A stretch of 7,525 nt of DNA from Candidatus Zhuqueibacterota bacterium. GTDB taxonomy: Bacteria > KSB1 > UBA2214. The stretch covers positions 1-7,525 of the forward strand of contig JAKJDB010000108.1 in assembly GCA_022706175.1 (NCBI GenBank), in the 5' to 3' direction. Shown here piece by piece: positions 1 to 5,298 of this stretch. The first letter of the stretch is position 1. Each line of letters begins with the position of its first letter. The notes beneath the pieces are model-generated. The model saw nothing but the letters and a program-made list of their open reading frames with translations. It searched no databases and was not told the origin of the DNA. The position numbers and the translations under genes are program-made.

Positions 1-2037
1 GGTATCGAGGAATAGACCGCCACGAGAAATTTCTAAGGCATCCAGTTCCGCCACCGCGTGGGCGTAATGTTCCATATAATGAACCCCGGCCGGAAAGGTC
101 GGCGTGATGCGAAACTGCCATGGCCACCAGAACCCATCTGCCGGATATTCGGAACGGGCATGGGTGATGCGCTCCACCGGTATGGACCAGGACTCGGCAA
201 ACCGCTTTTGCCACTCATCGCCTTGCGCACAAGGAAAAGAGACATACTTGCCCCAAGCTTCGACCCAGCTGTCAAAGATCCAAGCTGCCGGCAGAATCGC
301 TTCCCTGAGCGAAGAAAGAGTCACGTCATCGAGAAAATCATGATCTCGAAACATGCACAGTTTTTCCAATTTGGCGTTGACGCCATCCGTGCCCCAGCCA
401 TCGCGATCGCGCGATGGCACAAACACATATTCAATGACCAGACCGGGAATGTGCTCCAGCATGTTTATGTCAATTCCGCCATCGCGATACAATTGATAGG
501 TGTTTTTACGAGCATAAAGCTGAAATTCAGGGCAATTGGGAAGACCCAGCAGCTGAGAGACCGTGGTTTCTGTCCATAAATTTACCGTCAATGTGAGTCT
601 TGGTTCAACGCTTTGGGCCGCTTGACACATCGACTGAAAAAATTCCGCAATTTTTCGACAGCGCCAATCCAGCCATTGCTCGCGGTCGTTTTTCATCAAA
701 TAGTCGTAGCGCTGCGAAAAGCGATCGTGCGCTTTAATACTCACCGGAATAGTCACACCGGTTTCGCGCGCATACAGATCGATGGTGTAATCGTCATAGC
801 CGATCTCCGGCGTGGCGAACCACCAGATGGTGGCGTGCCAGACGTTCAGCGCCAGACCGTTAAACGCCGGCGAGCGGCCATACTTTTGCGCGATTTCCCG
901 CAGGACCGCCAACACCGCTCTTTGCACAGTCGGATGCAGCGGATTGAACATGGGGCCCTTGGAACAGGTACCTTGCCGTTCGCCATAGGCCCACTGTTTT
1001 GGCCTGGCAAAAGGGTCCATGGATTCGTTACGCACGTTATACGGCGCGGTCCAGTCCTGCACGCCGTCCTGCACCTTGTTGTCCGCTCGCATATTGTTAT
1101 ACGTTTCCTGGCCGGCCTGGATAGCGGCGAGATCGATATTCATATTTTGCATCAGGCTGCCCAGCCGCAGCAGCGTCATCGACATTTTGAATTGCAGGTT
1201 CTCCTTTTCGAACCGCTGCAGCAACGGCGTGACCCAATCAACGGGTGCCGGAGTGCTCAACGCATACATTTTGCGATCCGGCGCCACCACGGATCCCAAA
1301 TCCTGGCAAGGTTCGATCTGCGACGGGTAATGGGGACCATGATACCAGATGAGCGGATAGACTAGCATATTCTGACCGCTGTAATGCAGGTACTGGATCA
1401 ACCGCTCCTGCCACTCCTGCGAGGTCATGGCGCCCAGGCTCATGCCTTTGCCGCACGGATCTTCGAACTGCACGCCCATGCATCGACGCGGTGTGGAACC
1501 GTTGATATTTTGCAGCGCCAAAGGCGGCAGATCCTCCAGTTCGAACACCTCAAAATCCGCTACCGCAGCCGGCTCGCCGTCGCTCCAGGTCATGAACACA
1601 ATGCTGGCCTCGTGCCAGCGTGGCCAGAATATGTGGCGAATTTCCAGCATCCGACCGCTGAGCGGCTGATTGAATCCGGTAAACACGCCCTGGGTGAGAT
1701 CATAGCAGGTGCCGTCCATCATGCACATGAATCGTCGTTTATCATCCGGATAACGGACCACTGCCAGGTGCGGTTTGCCGGGATGGTCGACGTGAAAGCG
1801 ATAGCCAAATCGGGATAACGGCTTGCCTTCAGCTTCCCTGTACCTGCCCAGCGCTGAGTTCACCACCCGAACATCACCGTGCTGGAAAGTATTCTCGGTC
1901 TGAATGGTTTGTGCACAATTGATGTGACAGATTTTTTTCAGGATATGGTCCTGACCATGCGACCCTTGCGTAAGCGCGGCAGTAAGCAGGAAAACGGCGA
2001 GCCGAACGATACGGTGAAGATAAAAGTGGCTTTTCAT
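1..2037 (-). CDS. Secreted glycoside-hydrolase-like protein, N-terminal 679 residues (C-terminus beyond window)
   Basis: A single uninterrupted minus-strand frame runs from the ATG at 2037 to base 1, giving exactly 679 codons with no stop, so the gene continues past the left edge. The N-terminus is a clear Sec signal peptide: basic residues to about 12, hydrophobic core LAVFLLTAALT (13-23), likely cleavage after SHG (26-28). Residues about 50-168 look like a beta-sandwich accessory domain, with repeated short strands ending FEVFELEDLPPL. From about 185 a TIM-barrel-like part begins. It includes GQNMLVYPLIWY (221-232), FNGLALNVWHATIWWF (392-407) and LTLTVNLWTE (481-490), the last ending in an acidic residue (E490) placed like a catalytic one. 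This resembles GH10-like/GHL proteins of Planctomycetes and Lentisphaerae, but the substrate cannot be read from sequence. A GAGGA ribosome site lies 10 nt upstream of the start. The plus-strand frames across it are shadows. Coding status is very likely; enzyme class is inference. Confidence 0.87.
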   Translation of the reverse strand, partial: MKSHFYLHRIVRLAVFLLTAALTQGSHGQDHILKKICHINCAQTIQTENTFQHGDVRVVNSALGRYREAEGKPLSRFGYRFHVDHPGKPHLAVVRYPDDKRRFMCMMDGTCYDLTQGVFTGFNQPLSGRMLEIRHIFWPRWHEASIVFMTWSDGEPAAVADFEVFELEDLPPLALQNINGSTPRRCMGVQFEDPCGKGMSLGAMTSQEWQERLIQYLHYSGQNMLVYPLIWYHGPHYPSQIEPCQDLGSVVAPDRKMYALSTPAPVDWVTPLLQRFEKENLQFKMSMTLLRLGSLMQNMNIDLAAIQAGQETYNNMRADNKVQDGVQDWTAPYNVRNESMDPFARPKQWAYGERQGTCSKGPMFNPLHPTVQRAVLAVLREIAQKYGRSPAFNGLALNVWHATIWWFATPEIGYDDYTIDLYARETGVTIPVSIKAHDRFSQRYDYLMKNDREQWLDWRCRKIAEFFQSMCQAAQSVEPRLTLTVNLWTETTVSQLLGLPNCPEFQLYARKNTYQLYRDGGIDINMLEHIPGLVIEYVFVPSRDRDGWGTDGVNAKLEKLCMFRDHDFLDDVTLSSLREAILPAAWIFDSWVEAWGKYVSFPCAQGDEWQKRFAESWSIPVERITHARSEYPADGFWWPWQFRITPTFPAGVHYMEHYAHAVAELDALEISRGGLFLDT

Positions 2038-2058
2038 GGAACGCGGTTCCTCATGAGG
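2038..2058 (-). promoter_or_regulatory. Translation-start region with two adjoining palindromes
   Basis: Directly upstream of the minus-strand ATG at 2037 lie an inverted repeat GGAAC-GCG-GTTCC (2038-2050) and a perfect 10-bp palindrome CCTCATGAGG (2049-2058). The Shine-Dalgarno-like GAGGA (minus strand) sits within the second palindrome and its edge, about 10 nt from the ATG. The first repeat could fold into a small hairpin between ribosome site and start codon, bringing them closer or masking them. Alternatively these are protein-binding sites. No known regulator site is recognised. Confidence 0.35.
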
Positions 2059-2138
2059 TGTTGGCGCTATCTGGCCATGATGTTTTGGATCAGGCTGATA
2101 TGAACAACGAGTAAGGAACTTTGATGTTGTTGGAGGCC

Positions 2139-2163
2139 AAAAAAAATCGAGGAACTGATCCTC
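2139..2163 (-). terminator. Weak possible intrinsic terminator
   Basis: On the minus strand a 5-bp stem GAGGA/TCCTC (2163-2159 with 2153-2149, loop of 5) is followed two bases later by eight Ts (2146-2139). The order of stem then T-run fits a terminator for transcripts coming from the IS91 relic side. The stem is short and not GC-rich, so function is doubtful. If the promoter at 2235-2262 is real, this structure would sit in the leader of the left-edge gene and could act as an attenuator. Confidence 0.3.
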
Positions 2164-2234
2164 TGTCAAACGCCTGATACCCGGCCATTTCACCATTTTC
2201 GAAGCGCCGAGCCATATCCAGCCCCCTCACCGCA

Positions 2235-2262
2235 TCTATACTACTGCCGCGAAATTAGCCAA
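2235..2262 (-). promoter_or_regulatory. Possible sigma70-type promoter for the left-edge gene
   Basis: On the minus strand TTGGCT (2262-2257) and TATAGA (2240-2235) are separated by 16 bases. Each matches the -35 and -10 consensus at 4 of 6 positions. It lies about 200 bases upstream of the start at 2037 in an AT-rich stretch, and the spacer contains one arm of the 12-bp inverted repeat. The match is modest and bacteria of this type need not use the E. coli consensus, so this is only a candidate. Confidence 0.25.
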
Positions 2263-2323
2263 TCTGCCTTTGAGAATCAAGTAAAATCTAATAAAAGCAA
2301 TTAAATAGACCATTTCGCGGCAG
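2244..2323. repeat. 80-bp element bounded by perfect 12-bp inverted repeats
   Basis: CTGCCGCGAAAT at 2244-2255 is exactly complementary to ATTTCGCGGCAG at 2312-2323. The repeat stops cleanly at both ends, with mismatches on either side. The 56-base interior is AT-rich and codes for nothing. GC-rich ends around an AT-rich core look like the terminal repeats of a miniature or internally deleted transposable element. It could also be a long-looped operator pair. I see no obvious target-site duplication at the flanks, so element identity is unproven; the repeat itself is certain. Confidence 0.6.
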
Positions 2324-2413
2324 GATCAACTCGCGCAGAAATCAAAAACGGACTCTAAATGCAGACGCGATCAAAATAGTCATAATCATAAGTCGGCTCA
2401 CCTTCTCCATCAC

Positions 2414-3040
2414 TCATAGCCTCAAGAGCGACCGGCGCCCTTTTCTTGTGCATGCCGCGTTCACGATCGCGTGTATATGGCTGTGCCAGCCCATCAGATC
2501 GCCAAACGTCTGAATCGCCCCCACATAACCGGGCGCCCCCTCTCGCGCTCAAGCCTGGCGCAGCCCATCCCGGTTCGTCTCATATGTCAGCCGGTAGAGC
2601 TTGCCCAGCAAACGGCGGTTGTAACGAAAGAAAATGCGCAACCGCTTCGTATTGATAATACATCAGAACCTGAGAGATACCTGAGGAAGAACTCCGCCAG
2701 CCGGATGCCCAGTAACAGCGCCCGCTTCTGATCGCAGGACGGACAACAGCAGCGGTGCCCGCTACGAAAACGCCACGAAAAACTCCTTGCCGCAATCCTT
2801 TGGCAAGCTCAGGACAGGTTCCGGACAGCGCACGCGTGCAAATCCCTCCCGCAGATCTCCACACTTTATATACCTGTCGATCGCAGTACGGATGACCAGA
2901 CGCTAATACCCATATTTCAGCTGAAACCGTTCCTCGTAAACCCGCTCGAACGCGTCAAAATGGTCTCGCACCAGTCTATGAAAGGGCGAAGCCTCCGGAT
3001 TGCGGGGTCGGTACATTTTCACCGCAGCTGCACACGCCAT
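2414..3040 (-). mobile_element. IS91-family insertion relic (element ends not resolved)
   Basis: This is the transposase-bearing core of an IS91-like element. Elements of this family lack terminal inverted repeats and transpose by rolling circle from oriIS to terIS, so the ends cannot be placed by looking for repeats. No family-specific terminal sequence was recognised in the flanks. The 80-bp inverted-repeat element at 2244-2323 lies only 32 bases beyond the transposase tail and may be an unrelated insertion in the same decaying region. Confidence 0.6.
2796..2819. repeat. 24-bp dispersed mini-repeat inserted in the IS91 zinc-finger codons
   Basis: The relic reads C-P-EPVLSLPK-D-C-G where the family reads C-P-D-C-G. 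Exactly 24 bases (8 codons) are inserted between the two cysteines. The insert carries AAGCTCAGGACAGG, close to the common TTCGACAAGCTCAGGACAGG type of dispersed palindromic repeat that appears in many bacterial proteins as PVLSLSKG or PELVEG. A TCC triplet borders it on both sides (2796-2798 and 2820-2822), consistent with a 3-bp target duplication. Only one copy was seen in the window. The event is clear; the repeat family assignment is from memory of the motif. Confidence 0.6.
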
Positions 3041-3145
3041 CCCTTGACCTTTAATAAACTGACCAATCAAGGATATAGCGTATGTTACAGAATCATTTAA
3101 TTAATCCTTCTTTAATTTTTGCACAAATTGATTTCGCAGAGACAT

Positions 3146-3175
3146 AGCCTGTTTACTGTTTACAGGCTTTTTATT
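3146..3175 (+). terminator. Orphan intrinsic terminator
   Basis: AGCCTGT (3146-3152) pairs perfectly with ACAGGCT (3162-3168) around a 9-base loop, followed by a T-run (five Ts counting the last stem base) and then ATT. This is a typical rho-independent terminator on the plus strand. No plus-strand gene precedes it in the window: everything upstream is minus-strand or decayed. It could close a small RNA, be the remnant of a gene lost through the IS91 insertion, or act as a leader attenuator for the gene at 3370. Confidence 0.55.
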
Positions 3176-3232
3176 AATTTTAATTGTTTTTCGAGACTCT
3201 GTTGGCTATTTTATTGCAAATTAGAAGCGACA

Positions 3233-3260
3233 AGGGCGCCCGGCTTTGCCCTGACGCCCT
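3233..3260 (+). promoter_or_regulatory. GC-rich hairpin in the leader of the 414-residue gene
   Basis: AGGGCG (3233-3238) pairs with CGCCCT (3255-3260), and inside it GGC-TTT-GCC (3242-3250) can form a second short stem. An alternative pairing of GGGC with GCCC is also possible. It sits 110 bases before the start codon in otherwise AT-rich sequence. No known riboswitch or leader consensus is recognised and no T-run follows, so it is not a terminator. It is a candidate structured leader only. Confidence 0.3.
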
Positions 3261-3358
3261 AAAATGCGAGAGCAGCAAAATCATATCAGACACAAGTCAC
3301 ATTTTTTCGCATTCTGACGGATGCTTCTCGGCGATGGTAAAAATGAAAATCCAATCAC

Positions 3359-3363
3359 AAGGA
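3359..3363 (+). promoter_or_regulatory. Ribosome binding site deciding the start at 3370
   Basis: AAGGA ends 6 bases before ATG 3370-3372, an optimal spacing. A second ATG follows at once (3373), giving spacing 9. In-frame ATGs further upstream have no comparable site, and starting there would bury the twin-arginine signal peptide behind a polar extension. This fixes the start at 3370. Confidence 0.7.
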
Positions 3364-3369
3364 ATAGCA

Positions 3370-4614
3370 ATGATGAAGGACCTATTCTCTAGACGCCAGG
3401 CGGTGGCAGGAATGGGAGCGGTGATTTTCTGCGCCGGGGTCGCCACGCACGCGGAAAAACCAAAAGGCAACGCTAAGCGCGAATCGGACGCCGATTTGCC
3501 GCGGCTTGCGGAACATGGCTTTTGGGACTACACCACGCCGTATACCGGCGGCATGGAAAAATTCGCCCGCGATGACTACATGCGGCTGTTGGATGACATG
3601 GCCGACGCCCGGATGAACAGCCTTATGATTTGCGTCAAATGGCTCACGACGGGATACCGCTCGCGTCTGCCGTTTCTTGATCAGCTCGAAGGCAATATCA
3701 TGATCGAGTCGGACAACCGCTTGCTGCATCAAGTGATCGAGGCTGCCGCCGCACGGTCGATTCGGGTCTGGCTGGGAGCCGTCGTCAGTATTCACGTGGT
3801 AGCCGAATACGGCGGCCGGCCCTATCAGATACACGACCGGCTTCCCGGGAATATGCCTATCGTCCCGTTTGGAATGTACGATCCGGACATGCCGGAATTC
3901 ACCGAGCGGGCCGTCGCCATTGCCGAAGAATTGGTCGAGCTGTTCCCCGGCATCCACGGCCTCGAAATCGAATTGGAATTCTGCGGGCGCGAGTCGCCGC
4001 ACCGAATCGCCCCCTATGAAGCCTGGGCGCGGGAGACCGGCCGCAAACCGTTCGCGGAATTGGGGCATCCCTTCAACCCGCGCGTCTTCGACGTGCCCGA
4101 GTGGCGCGATTACACCACCCACCGGCGTATCGAGGTGCTTCACGCCATCGAGTCTGCGGTCCGCTCAAAGGGATTCAAGGGGAACCTGGCGACCATCTTT
4201 GAAAACTCGGCCATTCAATACGCCGTGGGAATGGAGGTGAACCTGCGGATGTTCCGCCAGCAGTGTCCGAACTGGATCGGCATCACCTACGAGCATGACA
4301 AATGGAATCACCGCTATGCGAATATGGACCTGAACGTAGCCACGCCGAAGGAACTTGGCATCACCGTGTATAACCTTCCGCGCGGGGTCATGACCTGGTG
4401 CGACCAGTGGCCCATGCCGATGTCCATCGAGGAACACTGGCGGATGGACATAGAAGACATCCGACTCTTCCGGCCTGATGGTGTATGGTGGTTCGGCGCG
4501 GGGACGAAGAGCGAGGGCGCACACGCGAGCCTCAGCCGCCTGCGCGAAATGGGTTTCACGTCCGGAGAGGCCGCGCGTCGCGCCCTTTTGACCCTCCTTG
4601 CAAAAGCACGGTAG
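3370..4614 (+). CDS. Tat-exported TIM-barrel protein, glycoside-hydrolase-like
   Basis: The protein has 414 residues. Its N-terminus is a twin-arginine-type signal: SRRQAVAGMGAVIF at 7-20 with the RR at 8-9, and a probable cleavage after THA (26-28). The mature part shows alternating strand/helix blocks typical of a (beta/alpha)8 barrel: MNSLMICVKW (82-91), IRVWLGAVV (131-139), HGLEIELEF (196-204), NLATIFEN (272-279), WIGITYEHDKW (302-312), ITVYNLPRGVMTW (331-343) and GVWWFGAG (371-378). Acidic residues at strand ends, E199/E201/E203 and E308, are the best candidates for a catalytic pair. No specific GH family is recognised, so substrate is unknown. It is transcribed away from the left-edge gene and converges on the hcp operon. 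A Tat signal suggests folding or cofactor loading before export, unusual for a plain hydrolase. A frame on the opposite strand (3382-4143) is a shadow. Coding certainty is high, enzyme class moderate. Confidence 0.87.
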   Translation: MMKDLFSRRQAVAGMGAVIFCAGVATHAEKPKGNAKRESDADLPRLAEHGFWDYTTPYTGGMEKFARDDYMRLLDDMADARMNSLMICVKWLTTGYRSRLPFLDQLEGNIMIESDNRLLHQVIEAAAARSIRVWLGAVVSIHVVAEYGGRPYQIHDRLPGNMPIVPFGMYDPDMPEFTERAVAIAEELVELFPGIHGLEIELEFCGRESPHRIAPYEAWARETGRKPFAELGHPFNPRVFDVPEWRDYTTHRRIEVLHAIESAVRSKGFKGNLATIFENSAIQYAVGMEVNLRMFRQQCPNWIGITYEHDKWNHRYANMDLNVATPKELGITVYNLPRGVMTWCDQWPMPMSIEEHWRMDIEDIRLFRPDGVWWFGAGTKSEGAHASLSRLREMGFTSGEAARRALLTLLAKAR

Positions 4615-5022
4615 CCCACTTTTCGTTCTATGTTAGTACCCCAGCGTAAATTTTACATGCGCCGATTCTGATATTTTTTTCGTCACCAACTCCCGCTTTT
4701 AAATTAAAAAGACGGGGTGTTATCGGAGACAGGTTAATGGTTGGGGAAGAACAAGCCGCGCGTGGTCGGAACCAGCAAGCATGCTTTTTCATGGCGCACG
4801 AGTTTCAATCAGAGCAAAAAGAGCAACAAGGCAGGCGAGAACAACGAGGTGGGCTGGGCGACTGGTCGCCAGGATGAACTTGAATTTTTATCCCAGTAAA
4901 TCTGGAATAGAGCTGAACAGCACGTTAAGATAATTAATCTGTAACCTTGTGGCATATTTATTTTTGTGGTTAAACTACTAGCATAGTAATGGCGGTTGCG
5001 GTCATCAATCAAGGCTTTTATT
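4615..5022. other. Convergent intergenic region, no supported gene
   Basis: About 400 bases separate the stop of the 414-residue gene from the terminator of the hcp operon. Several short frames exist on both strands (for example plus 4737-4877 and minus 4809-5012), but none has a convincing product and their translations look arbitrary. No intrinsic terminator for the plus-strand gene is visible near its stop. The sequence alternates between AT-rich and mixed composition. Confidence 0.55.
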
Positions 5023-5056
5023 AAAAAAAACGCCCGGGACTGTCACGCCCCGGGCG
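5023..5056 (-). terminator. Strong intrinsic terminator of the hcp operon
   Basis: On the minus strand CGCCCGGG (5056-5049) pairs perfectly with CCCGGGCG (5038-5031) around a 10-base loop, immediately followed by eight Ts (5030-5023). The stem is all G and C. It begins about 48 bases after the stop of the BFD-type gene and closes the two-gene transcript. Ts do not follow on the plus strand, so it would not efficiently stop transcription from the opposite gene. Confidence 0.93.
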
Positions 5057-5104
5057 ATTGCCAAAGAACAAGCGGCAGAAGCCAAGCCAGGTCGGCTTTG
5101 GGCT

Positions 5105-5287
5105 TTATCCGTTCAATGCATCCAAAATTTCCTGGATCTCTTCCTGGCAACCCCCGCAGCCCGTGCCGGCGGTTGTCGCCTCGCCGACCTCTTCCACGGT
5201 TTTCAATCCCTTTTCCTTGATCGCCTTGATGATCTCCGCTCTGGAAATCTCGTTGCAGTTGCATACGATGTCGTCGTTCGCCATCAT
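5105..5287 (-). CDS. BFD-type (bacterioferritin-associated ferredoxin-like) [2Fe-2S] protein
   Basis: This 60-residue cytoplasmic protein consists almost entirely of a BFD-like [2Fe-2S] domain (Fer2_BFD type). The cluster ligands are C9 and C11 (VCNCNE) and C44 and C47 (GTGCGGCQ), spaced CxC-x32-CxxC as in this fold. The helices between (residues 15-26 and 30-38) match the usual helix-turn-helix arrangement. Such domains occur alone or inside NirB, NifU-like and bacterioferritin-associated proteins and transfer electrons. The gene begins 8 bases after the hcp stop, with its ribosome site touching that stop, so it is co-transcribed and probably translationally coupled. In this position it is a good candidate electron donor to Hcp, but that is inference. 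The start may be either of two adjacent ATGs (5287 or 5284); the second has better ribosome-site spacing (6 rather than 3 bases). Confidence 0.93.
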   Translation of the reverse strand: MMANDDIVCNCNEISRAEIIKAIKEKGLKTVEEVGEATTAGTGCGGCQEEIQEILDALNG

Positions 5288-5290
5288 GCT

Positions 5291-5298
5291 TCCTTTCA
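5291..5298 (-). promoter_or_regulatory. Ribosome site overlapping the hcp stop codon
   Basis: On the minus strand the hcp stop TGA (5298-5296) runs directly into AAGGA, giving TGAAAGGA. Its last base is also the first base of AAAGGA. A ribosome finishing hcp therefore covers the initiation site of the BFD-type gene. Spacing is 3 bases to ATG 5287 and 6 bases to ATG 5284, which favours initiation at the second Met. Confidence 0.7.

Larger units (their letters stand above)
2038..2354. other. Intergenic region upstream of the left-edge gene
   Basis: About 317 bases lie between the left-edge gene and the IS91 relic. No convincing gene was found; the plus-strand frame at 1879-2103 is mostly a shadow of the left-edge gene. 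The stretch holds the start-site palindromes, a weak stem with a T-run on the minus strand, a possible promoter and an 80-bp inverted-repeat element, all described separately. The interior of that element is strongly AT-rich compared with the neighbouring genes. Confidence 0.7.
2355..3040 (-). pseudogene. Decayed IS91-family (HUH, Y2) transposase
   Basis: Reading the minus strand from ATG at 3040 and allowing frame changes recovers IS91-family landmarks in order. An N-terminal block includes RNPEASPFHRLV and VYEERFQLKYGY. A zinc-binding segment contains CP, DCGKEFFVAFS and HRCCCPSCDQKR. Then follow KRLRIFFRYNRRLLGKLY and GAIQTFGDLMGW, running into HSHIH (2485-2471), the HUH metal-binding motif of the Y2 relaxase-like domain, and a C-terminal tail TYDYDYFDRVCI ending at TAG 2357-2355. 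The main frame is broken by stops at 2905-2903, 2764-2762, 2665-2663, 2551-2549 and 2416-2414. A frameshift near 2760-2758 is compensated around 2690-2700. The catalytic tyrosine region is missing: HUH motif and tail are only about 70 bases apart and in different frames, so at least 100 residues are lost. Family transposases are usually near 400 residues. The element cannot be active. Confidence 0.85.
3041..3369. other. Intergenic leader region of the 414-residue gene
   Basis: About 330 bases hold no recognisable gene. The part from 3080 to 3200 is strongly AT-rich and contains an orphan plus-strand terminator. From 3230 the base composition rises and includes a GC-rich hairpin. An open frame extends upstream from the 414-residue gene to 3184, but it lacks a ribosome site there and its translation does not look like protein, so it is treated as leader. 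Confidence 0.6.

Noticed and set aside
58..1818. Plus-strand open frames at 58-579, 613-1365 and 1384-1818
   Set aside because: They lie antisense to the continuous 679-codon minus-strand frame, which has a signal peptide and protein-like composition; the plus-strand translations are rich in H, R, Q and I and show no domains.
2244..2323. The 12-bp inverted repeat as an intrinsic terminator
   Set aside because: The loop would be 56 bases and no T-run follows either arm.
2471..2731. Plus-strand frames over the transposon relic (2446-2655, 2471-2731)
   Set aside because: They are antisense to recognisable IS91-family blocks on the minus strand.
3184..3369. Upstream extension of the 414-residue gene to 3184
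   Set aside because: The extension has no ribosome site at its start, crosses a hairpin in AT-rich leader sequence and would bury the twin-arginine signal; AAGGA at 3359-3363 supports the start at 3370.
3382..4143. 253-codon minus-strand frame
   Set aside because: It is antisense to the Tat-exported TIM-barrel gene, lacks a ribosome site and has no recognisable motif.
4737..4877. Possible 46-residue plus-strand small protein with GGAG upstream
   Set aside because: The translation is Q/E/R/G-rich without a hydrophobic or structured pattern, ribosome-site spacing is mediocre, and no promoter or terminator frames it.
4809..5012. 67-codon minus-strand frame in the convergent intergenic region
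   Set aside because: No ribosome site, arbitrary composition, and it lies downstream of the strong hcp-operon terminator.
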